From assembly GCA_964516845.1 (NCBI GenBank), contig CAZEXP010000014.1, positions 1 through 51,917 of the forward strand: a DNA stretch of 51,917 nt. Reading direction: 5' to 3'. The translations under genes were made by a program, and so were the position numbers. Numbering within the stretch: the first letter of the stretch is position 1; every line of letters begins with the position of its first letter. This DNA is from JAPEKQ01 sp964516845 (GTDB lineage Bacteria; Joyebacterota; Joyebacteria; Joyebacterales; Joyebacteraceae). The notes beneath the pieces are model-generated. The model did no database searches. It was not told the origin of the DNA and was given only the letters and a program-made list of their open reading frames with translations. Positions 8,866 to 16,696 of the stretch are shown here, piece after piece.

Positions 8866-8894
8866 TTGATGCGATCCACCAGAAGTCCTAGACT
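8866..8894 (+). promoter_or_regulatory. Candidate sigma70-type promoter for the gene at 8932
   Basis: TTGATG (8866-8871), 17-base spacer, TAGACT (8889-8894). It lies after the terminator and would start transcription near 8901, which favours the 8923/8932 start codons over upstream in-frame ATGs. Confidence 0.5.
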
Positions 8895-8931
8895 AGGAAC
8901 TGGCGCGAGTATGCGTCGGGGGATGCTCACA

Positions 8932-10389
8932 ATGACACGGGAGCGACAGCGCACCTGCGTGCTGTTCGCCGTGACGGCCCTCCTCGTGATGGCGCCGTTC
9001 GGTGCAGGCGCAGAAGCGCCCGGCCCGGATGTGTCCCGCTGCCTCGCTCAGCTTCACTCCTCACTCGACCTCGACCGACTCAGCGCGGAGCTCTGGCCCG
9101 GGTGGACGATATCCGGGACTCCGATCGTGCTCGTCGACGAAGCGAACTGCTGGCTTCTCGGCGACGCCCGCCAGTTCGGCGAGTACACGCGAGAGCGGCT
9201 CGAGGCGCCGGAACTCACGGTCCACTCGGCGGCACTCGACAGCGACGGGATCTCGCAGCGTGACGCCACGGTCGGGGGAGAGCCTGCGGCGTTCATCACT
9301 GTCGACCAGATGTCGACCTGCATTGTTCCGGCTACGTTCGAGGCCGCATTCAAGACGCATCTTCAGACGCGCTGTCCCGAGCTGGGAGCCCCCGACGATC
9401 CGCTCGTCGGCGCCCCGTCCCAGCCCCGCGACGTCGCCCTCGCTGACATCGAGCGCGAGATAGCGTTGGCTGCGCTCTCGGCGCATGCTGATTCGATTGA
9501 TGGTCTGATCCGCGACTTCGTCTGCGTCCGCAGCTTCCGCCGCGCCGGGATGACCGGCGGGTTCGTCCACCGCGAGAGAGCCCGCGAGTACCGCGACGGC
9601 ATGGCCGCCTACGTGAGGTTCCGCGCGAGGGAGCTGGCCGAGAGCTACATCGACCCCGCGGACAAGAGCTTCCTGACGCCGTCAGTGAAGGACACGTTCT
9701 GTCTCAAGAACTGGCTCTGCAAGCCCTCGGAGCTGGACTGGTACCGCAACGAGCGTTTCGCCTGCATGGGTGCGGCGGTCTGCTACCTTCTCGACAGGGC
9801 GGGGGCCGAGTGGCGCGACCAGGTGGACGACCGCTGTGTCGACCCGTACGTGCTCCTGTGGACGGAGTACATGGGGGGGAGACCGGACGTCCAGCCGCTA
9901 CTCGACCGATACGGCTACACCGAGCGCGAGGCCGAAGCGACGTCCTTCATCGACGCGACGAAGTCCGGGCCGGAGAAGCTCTTCGACGAGATCACGCGCG
10001 GTGACGCTCCGATCTTCCTCGTCAATACAGAGCAGCTCGCGAGCACGACGGTGAGCTACGATCGCGAGTACATCGCGACGGTCGACCCGCACCGCGAGGT
10101 GCACAAGCGCATCATCAAGATCGAGTTCTCAGGCGGTACGCATGTCTATGTCATAGGACGCGAGACGGCCGTCGTTCTCGGTGACGGCGAGTTCGACTTC
10201 CATCAGCTCATCCTGGAGGCGCCGGAGGCGTACGAGATCAAGGTCGACGGGATCCCGTTCACACCGTCCCCGGGCATCAACCATCTCACGGGGCCGCTCT
10301 CCGTTACGGCGCAGGGGATCGAGATTGAGGCGCAGGACGCCATCATCGTTTCGGCGGAGGGTCGACTGTCGTTCGTGCTGCACCGGTAG
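8932..10389 (+). CDS. Unrecognised Cys-rich secreted protein
   Basis: 485 aa from the chosen ATG. In-frame ATGs also occur at 8857, 8869, 8911 and 8923. The 8932 start gives a clean signal peptide (charged TRERQR, hydrophobic CVLFAVTALLVMAPFG, cleavage near AGA) and sits downstream of the candidate promoter. About ten Cys in the mature part, including a cluster in residues about 255-300 (DTFCLKNWLC ... RFACMGAAVCYLL), suggest disulfides in the periplasm or outside. The middle is helical and Arg/Glu-rich. The last 150 residues look like beta strands (FSGGTHVYVIGRETAVVLGD ... INHLTGPLSV). I do not recognise a family. It is monocistronic, with its own promoter and a terminator downstream. Confidence 0.8.
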   Translation: MTRERQRTCVLFAVTALLVMAPFGAGAEAPGPDVSRCLAQLHSSLDLDRLSAELWPGWTISGTPIVLVDEANCWLLGDARQFGEYTRERLEAPELTVHSAALDSDGISQRDATVGGEPAAFITVDQMSTCIVPATFEAAFKTHLQTRCPELGAPDDPLVGAPSQPRDVALADIEREIALAALSAHADSIDGLIRDFVCVRSFRRAGMTGGFVHRERAREYRDGMAAYVRFRARELAESYIDPADKSFLTPSVKDTFCLKNWLCKPSELDWYRNERFACMGAAVCYLLDRAGAEWRDQVDDRCVDPYVLLWTEYMGGRPDVQPLLDRYGYTEREAEATSFIDATKSGPEKLFDEITRGDAPIFLVNTEQLASTTVSYDREYIATVDPHREVHKRIIKIEFSGGTHVYVIGRETAVVLGDGEFDFHQLILEAPEAYEIKVDGIPFTPSPGINHLTGPLSVTAQGIEIEAQDAIIVSAEGRLSFVLHR

Positions 10390-10492
10390 GGTGGTGTGGT
10401 GCTGCGAACGGGAGCGGCGAACGGGAGACAGGGAACCAGGCGGCACTGGGATCATCTGACGCAGGCGCACAGAGGTTCACCACGCAGAACGC

Positions 10493-10531
10493 AGAGAGAG
10501 GCAGGTCGAACGCGACCTGCCTCTCTCTCTT
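10493..10531. terminator. Long hairpin terminator between convergent genes
   Basis: A 16-bp perfect stem (10493-10508 with 10513-10528) around AACG, with an AGAGAGAG/CTCTCTCT base. It sits between the + gene ending at 10389 and the - gene ending at 10679, so it may serve both. The rest of 10390-10678 shows no ORF with coding character. Just upstream (about 10467-10499) is a CACAGAGG/ACGCAGA-rich stretch. Confidence 0.75.
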
Positions 10532-10678
10532 CAGACCTGCCATCTTGGGGGATTGGCTCGAGCGTTGCCGTTGCGCCACGGCGCGGCTCGATTCGGTCTT
10601 CATCGTGTCAGCGGGACGGGTCCATCGCGATATCGGGAAGCCCGCGTTATGTCTTCGTCTGCAGCGACCTCGTCCGTG

Positions 10679-11395
10679 CTATCTGTACAGCGTCTTGATG
10701 TGCGTCCACGTCGCCTGCTGAACGGGGCTTGGCCCCTGGCACTCGAGCGTCGTGTACATGCTCAGGTTTCCGGGGAACCCGTAGTCACACAGGTCCTCCC
10801 ACCCGGTGCCCCAGTCGTTCCAGTTGATGCACGGATCACACGGTCCTTCGTCGGTCACGAGTGACGGCAATACCACGCAGTCGTCCTCGAACGTGATCGC
10901 GGCGAAGAACGGTTCCTCCATGATCGGGCAATCGATCGGGATCGGGACCGTGACGGCCCAGAGCCCGGCGGGACTGAACGGACCCACGACGATCGGGTCG
11001 GATGTGGCGACGACGGCGCCCGGCGTCGGGCATTCGGGATTCGTCAGATCGACCTCTTCGATGTCCGCCGTCAATGTGAGCTGGCAGGTGTTCTCCTCAG
11101 CCCAGTAGAGGTAGATCGTCACGCTGATGGGCTTCCACCCGGCATCGCAGCACGGGCAGTTCGAGGGGTCGCAGTACGCCTTGTAGGACTCGTTGCCGGT
11201 CAGCCAGCTGTCCACCGTCCAGTAGTAGTTGCTATTGCATGCCTCGCAGAGGTCGCCCGGGTCGCGGTTCGCCGACGGGTATGTGCCGATCAGGCTCGTC
11301 GTGAGCGGCTCGACGCCGGTGACGTAGTCACGGGCGGCAAGCGGGGTGGCAAGGGTGACCAGGATCATCAGGGCAATCAGCGCTGTTTTCTGCAT
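10679..11395 (-). CDS. Secreted Cys-rich protein with C-terminal W..IK.LYR tail
   Basis: 238 aa. The ATG at 11395 is preceded by AAAGGAGA and gives a textbook signal peptide (MQKTALIALMILVTLATPLA, cleavage near LAA-R). An upstream in-frame start is less likely because it would bury the signal. The mature protein has many Cys, with clusters LCEACN, CDPSNCPCCDAG and CDPCINWNDWGTGW, and a beta-rich middle. It ends TWTHIKTLYR. The same terminal pattern ends the unrelated secreted protein at 42981. Function unknown. The shared tail suggests a common export, anchoring or processing route. Confidence 0.85.
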   Translation of the reverse strand: MQKTALIALMILVTLATPLAARDYVTGVEPLTTSLIGTYPSANRDPGDLCEACNSNYYWTVDSWLTGNESYKAYCDPSNCPCCDAGWKPISVTIYLYWAEENTCQLTLTADIEEVDLTNPECPTPGAVVATSDPIVVGPFSPAGLWAVTVPIPIDCPIMEEPFFAAITFEDDCVVLPSLVTDEGPCDPCINWNDWGTGWEDLCDYGFPGNLSMYTTLECQGPSPVQQATWTHIKTLYR

Positions 11396-11622
11396 ATTCC
11401 GTCTCCTTTGGCAGGAAGCCGTCACACCGGTTCATGGGAGGGCAGCCCCGGTCGTCGCGAAAAGCCCCGTTCCTGGGTGCGTTTCGCTCTGTTCCCGGTT
11501 GCTTTCCCCTCCGTCGGGTGGTATCTCTCGCTGTTGTCCTGATATATGCAAGTCGCGTACCGCACACCCTGTTCTGCGGGCGTTTTTCGGCGCTTCGCAC
11601 CATGTGACGAGGGGAGAACCGA

Positions 11623-12807
11623 GTGGCAGAGCCAGCACTCACGGTCTATCTGAAGAAGGGCGGGGAAAAGCGCCTGCGCTCGGGTCACCTGTGGGTCTTC
11701 AGCAACGAGATCGAATCCGTCGACGGACCTGTCACCGCCGGTGACAGTGTCATCGTTGTCGATGCCGCCAAGCGCGTCATCGGCACGGGCTACATAAATC
11801 CCAACTCGCTCATCTCCGTCCGGCTGCTTGCGCGCCGCCGGCTCGAGCTCTCGAGGAGCTTCCTCGGTCGACGCATCCGGCACGCGCTCGAGTACCGCGA
11901 GAAGCTCTGGCCCGGAGAGACCGTCGGTCGCCTCATCTACGGCGAGTCCGACATGCTTCCCGGGCTGATCGTCGACCGTTACGGGGACACACTCTCGGTC
12001 CAGTCGCTGACCGCCGGCATCGAGCGTCACCTCGAGGATATCATTTCCCTTCTCGATGAACTTCTCGCGCCCAGGACCATTGTGCTTCGCAACGACTCCA
12101 GGATGCGTCACTTCGAGGGGCTTCCGATCGAGAAGCGCGTCGTTCTCGGAAACGCCGACGCGCCGGTCGAGATCGAGCAGGACGGACTGACGTTCCTCGT
12201 CGACGTGCTCGATGGGCAGAAGACCGGGTTCTTCCTCGACCAGCGGGAGAACCGGCTCCACACGCGCGAACTCGCGAAGGGAAGGCACGTACTCGATTGC
12301 TGCTGCTACACCGGAGCATGGTCGATCACGGCCGCCGTGGCCGGAGCGGCCTCGGTCTCCGGTATCGACTCGTCGAAGCCCGCGCTCCGACTTGCGGAGC
12401 AGAACGCCGCTCTCAACGGAGTCGCGGATTCCATGCAGTTCATCGACGGCGACATGTACAAGCGGCTGGCCGCCATCGGTCGCGGAACGAAGAAGTTCGG
12501 GCTCGTCATTCTCGACCCGCCCGCGCTTGCCAAGAACCGCAAGAAGATCCGCGAGGCGCTCAAGGGTTACCGCGCGCTCAACAGGCTCGCCATGAACGTG
12601 ACCGCCCCCGGCGGCCACCTCGTGACCTGTACCTGCTCGCATCTCGTGGAGCAGGAGGCGTTCATGAACATGCTCGTCGGCGCCGCACGCGAGGCGGACC
12701 GCCACGCGCGGGTCGTCGAGGTCCGCGGGCAGAGCCGCGACCATCCCGTCATCCTCGGCCACCCCGAGACGCGCTATCTCACCTGCGTCGTACTGGAGCT
12801 TCTGTAG
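11623..12807 (+). CDS. rlmI: Class I SAM-dependent 23S rRNA (cytosine-C5) methyltransferase, RlmI-like
   Basis: 394 aa, GTG start after GAGGGGAGAA. The N-terminal PUA-like domain (KKGGEKRLRSGHLWVFSNEI) is followed by a central linker with LLDELLAPRTIVLRND, then a Rossmann methyltransferase with SAM motif I (LDCCCYTGAWSI), catalytic-loop LDPPALAKNRK and VTCTCSHLVEQEAF bearing the Cys typical of C5 methyltransferases. E. coli RlmI, which methylates C1962, has the same architecture and length. It precedes a radical SAM gene by six bases and is likely cotranscribed with it. Site specificity is inferred from the family. Confidence 0.9.
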   Translation: MAEPALTVYLKKGGEKRLRSGHLWVFSNEIESVDGPVTAGDSVIVVDAAKRVIGTGYINPNSLISVRLLARRRLELSRSFLGRRIRHALEYREKLWPGETVGRLIYGESDMLPGLIVDRYGDTLSVQSLTAGIERHLEDIISLLDELLAPRTIVLRNDSRMRHFEGLPIEKRVVLGNADAPVEIEQDGLTFLVDVLDGQKTGFFLDQRENRLHTRELAKGRHVLDCCCYTGAWSITAAVAGAASVSGIDSSKPALRLAEQNAALNGVADSMQFIDGDMYKRLAAIGRGTKKFGLVILDPPALAKNRKKIREALKGYRALNRLAMNVTAPGGHLVTCTCSHLVEQEAFMNMLVGAAREADRHARVVEVRGQSRDHPVILGHPETRYLTCVVLELL

Positions 12808-12813
12808 GGTCTG

Positions 12814-13779
12814 ATGGACTTCACACCCCGATATGTAGAGCTCGCCCGGTCGGGCGAGCTCTCCCGGCGCGCCGCGACTGCGGCGGAGAGCCTTCGCGCG
12901 TGCACGCTCTGTCCCCGCGCGTGCGGCGTCGACCGCACCGCCGGTGAACTCGGGTACTGCCGTACAGGCGAGCTGCCCACCGTCTACAGCCACATGTCCC
13001 ACCCGGGTGAGGAGCCGCCCATCTCCGGAACGCGGGGTTCGGGCACCATCTTCATGAGCGGGTGCACGCTGTCGTGCGTCTACTGCCAGAACGCGCGGTT
13101 CAGCCAGGGCGGTGAGGGCGCGGAGCGGTCGGTATCCGATGTCGCGGGGATGATGCTCGACCTCGAAGCGATGGGATGTCACAACATCAACATCGTCACA
13201 CCCACACATCACGCGCCTGCGGTGCTCGCGGCGCTCGACGATGCGGCCGGGGAGGGCCTGAGCGTTCCCCTCGTATGGAACACCTCGAGCTACGAGTCAC
13301 CGGAGACGCTGGCGCTTCTCGATGACGTCGTCGACATCTATCTGGCCGATATCCGGTATGCGGAGGATGCGGCGGCCGGGCGCTACTCGGACGCGGCCGA
13401 TTACGCGACCGTGTCGCGCGCGGCGCTCCGGGAGATGCAGCGACAGGTGGGGACGCTCCGGATGGACGACCGCGGGATCGCAACCGGCGGGCTCATCGTC
13501 CGTCACCTGGTGCTGCCGGGCGGCGTCAGCGGGACGAGCGAGTGCCTGGCGTTCGTTGCCCGCGAACTTGGTCCGGACACCCACGTGAGTCTGATGTCTC
13601 AGTACTATCCGGCGCATCGAGCCCGCGAGCATCCCCGGATCGCCCGGCGGCTCACCGCGGCCGAGTGGGATGAGGCCGTCGCGGCTCATGCTGAGGCGGG
13701 TCTCATCAACGGGTGGGTCCAGGCGTTCATGGATGAGGTCTCACCAATCGCGGGAACCAACCTGGAACCCGGCGAATAG
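12814..13779 (+). CDS. PflX-type radical SAM Fe-S protein
   Basis: 321 aa, ATG six bases after the previous stop. The radical-SAM cluster motif C84-x3-C88-x2-C91 (MSGCTLSCVYCQN) is complete. An N-terminal Cys set (C30, C33, C37, C49; context ACTLCPRACGVD) could bind a second cluster or zinc. This pattern and the ISGTRGSGTIF segment fit COG1313 (PflX-like), related to pyruvate formate-lyase activating enzymes but with unknown substrate. No glycyl-radical enzyme is encoded nearby, so a PFL-activating role is not supported by context. Confidence 0.88.
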   Translation: MDFTPRYVELARSGELSRRAATAAESLRACTLCPRACGVDRTAGELGYCRTGELPTVYSHMSHPGEEPPISGTRGSGTIFMSGCTLSCVYCQNARFSQGGEGAERSVSDVAGMMLDLEAMGCHNINIVTPTHHAPAVLAALDDAAGEGLSVPLVWNTSSYESPETLALLDDVVDIYLADIRYAEDAAAGRYSDAADYATVSRAALREMQRQVGTLRMDDRGIATGGLIVRHLVLPGGVSGTSECLAFVARELGPDTHVSLMSQYYPAHRAREHPRIARRLTAAEWDEAVAAHAEAGLINGWVQAFMDEVSPIAGTNLEPGE

Positions 13780-13915
13780 ACTCCTGATGGGCGCCACGGA
13801 TCCGGGCCGGGTTTCTGGGTCACTGCAGGGGTTCCTGGGGCTCGTCGGCCGATCCAGGAGCCTGCCGGTTCCGCTTCTCCCGAATGTCAGTTCTTCGTGA
13901 ATCTCCACGGCGCGG

Positions 13916-13944
13916 TTGACACGACGGTTTCGGGGGAACATACT
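13916..13944 (+). promoter_or_regulatory. Sigma70-type promoter for the DUF4912/GH57 cluster
   Basis: Perfect TTGACA (13916-13921), 17-base spacer, CATACT (13939-13944). A start near 13951 gives a leader of about 63 bases before the ATG at 14014, which has AGGGAGA as ribosome-binding site. Confidence 0.65.
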
Positions 13945-14013
13945 ACAGCGAAGGGGTGAGATCATCCGGCAGCCGCGTCGGTGGGCCCCGTTCGCCGAAG
14001 CAGCAGGGAGATA

Positions 14014-15033
14014 ATGAAGAAGTCGGATCTCATAGTATTGACCGTCGCCGAACTCAAGGCTGAGGCGAGGTCGCTCGGACTCGTGGGGTACTCCTCCATG
14101 AAGAAGGGTGAGCTCGTCGATCTGCTTGTGCGTTCGACCACGCCGAAGCGGAAGAAGAAGGTCGTGGGTACGACGGCGGCCGCTGGCAAGCCAGCGGCTG
14201 GGCCGAAGCTGAAGAAGGTTGTCGCGAAGGCTAAGGCTCCGGTGAAGAAGGCAGCCGCACCGAAGAAGGTTGTCGCGAAGGCTAAGGCTCCGGTGAAGAA
14301 GGCAGCCGCACCGAAGAAGGTTGCCGCGAAGGCTAAGGCTCCGGTGAAGAAGGCAGCCGCACCGAAGAAGGTTGCCGCGAAGGCTAAGGCTCCGGCGAAG
14401 AAGACGGCCGCTGCGTCGGACAAGCCCGCGCTCTCACCGCGCACGATCCGCGCATTCTCCGTGCAGCAGACGAACGGATCGCAGCAGCGCGTCACGGCGG
14501 CCAAGTACTACCTCGGCGTCGACAAGTCCCCTGAGCTCGACGCGCACTTCACCTACCCGGAGAGCTACGGCGAGAACATCATCACGTTGATGGTGCGTGA
14601 TCCGTATTGGCTGTATTCGTACTGGGAGCTCGCTCCGGATGTTGATCGCGAGCTGGCCGATGTGCTCGGCGAACAGGAGTTCGAGGCAAGCCGGCTGGTT
14701 CTTCGTATCTACGACGTGACCGGAACTGATATCGACAGCCCTGCGGGGTTCGAAGACATAGACATCGCACACGGTGCACGCAACTGGTATATCAACGTCA
14801 CCCGCGTCGAGCGGGAGTATGCGGTGGAGATCGGCGTGCTCGCGCCGGACGGCGCATTCCTCGTGCTCGCGCGATCGAACCGCGTCACACTGCCGCCCGT
14901 GGGTCCGTCGGAAGTCATCGACGAGGAGTGGGTGACAGTCGACGCGCTGGGGCACGTCTACCAGCAGGCTGCCGGGAAGCTCACCGACACCGGATCAAGT
15001 GGGTGGGGGCATGGCAGCGGGGGCGCTCGATGA
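14014..15033 (+). CDS. DUF4912 protein with Rho-N-like domain and histone-H1-like repeat region
   Basis: 339 aa. ATG at 14014 chosen for its AGGGAGA site; an ATG at 13981 is also in frame. Residues 1-42 (LTVAELKAEARSLGLVGYSS, MKKGELVDLLV) look like a Rho_N/SAP-type nucleic-acid-binding helix pair. Residues about 45-135 are Lys/Ala/Pro-rich with four near-perfect 17-aa repeats (KKVVAKAKAPVKKAAAP). Residues about 165-320 are a DUF4912 domain (LMVRDPYWLYSYWEL, LVLRIYDVTG, RNWYINV). DUF4912 genes are often found beside GH57 glycogen enzymes, as here. The basic tail suggests binding to DNA, RNA or another polyanion. Confidence 0.88.
   Translation: MKKSDLIVLTVAELKAEARSLGLVGYSSMKKGELVDLLVRSTTPKRKKKVVGTTAAAGKPAAGPKLKKVVAKAKAPVKKAAAPKKVVAKAKAPVKKAAAPKKVAAKAKAPVKKAAAPKKVAAKAKAPAKKTAAASDKPALSPRTIRAFSVQQTNGSQQRVTAAKYYLGVDKSPELDAHFTYPESYGENIITLMVRDPYWLYSYWELAPDVDRELADVLGEQEFEASRLVLRIYDVTGTDIDSPAGFEDIDIAHGARNWYINVTRVEREYAVEIGVLAPDGAFLVLARSNRVTLPPVGPSEVIDEEWVTVDALGHVYQQAAGKLTDTGSSGWGHGSGGAR
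14212..14415 (+). repeat. 51-bp tandem repeat (4 copies) coding for the Lys/Ala/Pro tail
   Basis: Units start at 14212, 14263, 14314 and 14365. Each codes for the 17-aa motif KK-V-(V/A)-AKAKAP-(V/A)-KK-(A/T)-AAP. The units are nearly identical at DNA level, so copy number probably varies between strains by slippage or recombination. Confidence 0.95.
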
Positions 15034-15091
15034 TCCAGCCGGCCGTGCATCTCTCCTTCCACATCATCAACTGAGTCGTCGAGAGGGAGCC

Positions 15092-16696
15092 ATGGAGAAG
15101 GGCTATCTCAGCCTCGTCCTGCATGCGCACCTGCCGTACGTGCGTCATCCGGAATACAAGAGCTTCCTCGAGGAGTATTGGCTCTTCGAGGCGATCACGG
15201 AGACGTACATCCCGCTGATTCGCGGATTCCAGCGCCTGACCGACGACGGCGTTGACTTCCGTCTGACGGTTTCGATGAGCCCGCCGCTCGTTTCGATGCT
15301 CCAGGACACGCTTCTTCAGGAGCGGTATCTCAAGCATATCACCGGACTTGTCGAGCTTGCTGAGAAGGAGCTCGTCCGCCTCAAGAAGGATCCGCAGCGG
15401 CTCAAGCTCGCGAAGATGTACCACAAGCTCTTCACGGACTGCCGCCGCATCTTCGCCGAAGAGTACGGTCTCGATCTCACCAGAGCATTCCGAGCGTTCC
15501 GCGACGCGGGCAAGATCGACATCACGACCTGCGGCGCCACACACGGGTTCCTCCCGCTCATGGAGCAGTTCCCGGCGGCCGTGCGCGGGCAGATCCGCAT
15601 CGCCTGCGAGCATCACGAGCACGCGCTTGGAAAGCGGCCGGATGGCATCTGGCTTCCGGAGTGCGGTTACTTCCCGGGCGCCGACAAGTACCTGGCCGAG
15701 GAAGGCATCCGCTACACGTTCGTCGATTCGCACGGCGTGCTTCACGCGACGCCGCGTCCGAAGTTCGGCACGTACGCGCCGGTCATCACGCCGGCCGGCG
15801 TGGCCGTGTTCGGCCGCGACATCGAGTCCTCCAAGCAGGTGTGGAGCGCCGAGGAGGGCTACCCGGGGGACTTCAACTACCGCGACTTCTACCGCGACGC
15901 TTCGTACGATCTCGACTACGACTACGTCCGTCCATACCTGGGCGCCGACGGATTCCGGAAGATGCTCGGGCTCAAGTACCACAGGATCACGGGCAAGGGT
16001 GTCGCCCTCGGCGACAAGGAGCTCTACGACCCGGATGTCGCGGCGCATCTGCTCGACGACCACGCGGCGAACTTCATGTTCAACAGGGAGCACCAGTTCG
16101 AGTACCTCAACGACGTGCTCGGTCAGAAGCCCGTGATCGTGGCTCCGTACGACGCGGAGCTCTTCGGCCACTGGTGGTTCGAGGGGCCGGCGTGGCTCGA
16201 GGCGCTCCTGCGGAAGATCCACGAGGCGAACGGTCCCGTGAAGACGGCGACGCCCACGGACTTCCTCAAGTCGGGTACGCCGATGCAGACAGCGACTCCG
16301 CACCTGTCGAGCTGGGGGCACAAGGGGTACTCCGAGGTCTGGATCAACGACACCAACGACTACATCTACCCGCACCTCCACCGCGCGTCGCTTCGGATGA
16401 CCGAGCTCTCGAAGCTCCATCCCGACGCGGATGGTCTGAGGCTTCGCGGTCTCAACCAGGCGGCCCGCGAGCTCCTGCTCGCGCAGTCGAGCGACTGGGC
16501 ATTTATCATGAAGACCGGGACGATGACCGAGTACGCGCACAAGCGCACGCGCGACCACATCTCGCGGTTCACGCGCCTCTATGAGGACATCAAGAACAAC
16601 GCGATCGATGAGAAGTGGCTTTCCGAGGTCGAATGGCGCGACAAGATATTTCCCGAGATCAACTACAGGGTCTACGCCGAGGACAGTCCTCTGTGA
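15092..16696 (+). CDS. GH57 1,4-alpha-glucan branching enzyme
   Basis: 534 aa, ATG at 15092 after GAGGGAGCC. The N-terminal LHAHLPYVRHPEY is the GH57 first conserved region, and the catalytic nucleophile Glu lies in WLPECGYFPG. The acid/base Asp lies in APYDAELFGHWWFEGP. The rest matches the DUF1957-type branching enzymes of glycogen metabolism (TK1436/TTHA1902 class), including HLSSWGHKGYSEVWIN and the helical C-terminal domain. Its usual length is about 520-560, so it is complete. It is the middle gene of the DUF4912-GH57-GH57 cluster and overlaps the next start by GTGA. Confidence 0.93.
   Translation: MEKGYLSLVLHAHLPYVRHPEYKSFLEEYWLFEAITETYIPLIRGFQRLTDDGVDFRLTVSMSPPLVSMLQDTLLQERYLKHITGLVELAEKELVRLKKDPQRLKLAKMYHKLFTDCRRIFAEEYGLDLTRAFRAFRDAGKIDITTCGATHGFLPLMEQFPAAVRGQIRIACEHHEHALGKRPDGIWLPECGYFPGADKYLAEEGIRYTFVDSHGVLHATPRPKFGTYAPVITPAGVAVFGRDIESSKQVWSAEEGYPGDFNYRDFYRDASYDLDYDYVRPYLGADGFRKMLGLKYHRITGKGVALGDKELYDPDVAAHLLDDHAANFMFNREHQFEYLNDVLGQKPVIVAPYDAELFGHWWFEGPAWLEALLRKIHEANGPVKTATPTDFLKSGTPMQTATPHLSSWGHKGYSEVWINDTNDYIYPHLHRASLRMTELSKLHPDADGLRLRGLNQAARELLLAQSSDWAFIMKTGTMTEYAHKRTRDHISRFTRLYEDIKNNAIDEKWLSEVEWRDKIFPEINYRVYAEDSPL

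Noticed and set aside
13780..13965. Short - strand frame between the radical SAM gene and the DUF4912 promoter
   Set aside because: No ribosome-binding site or coding character; it crosses a good + strand promoter.
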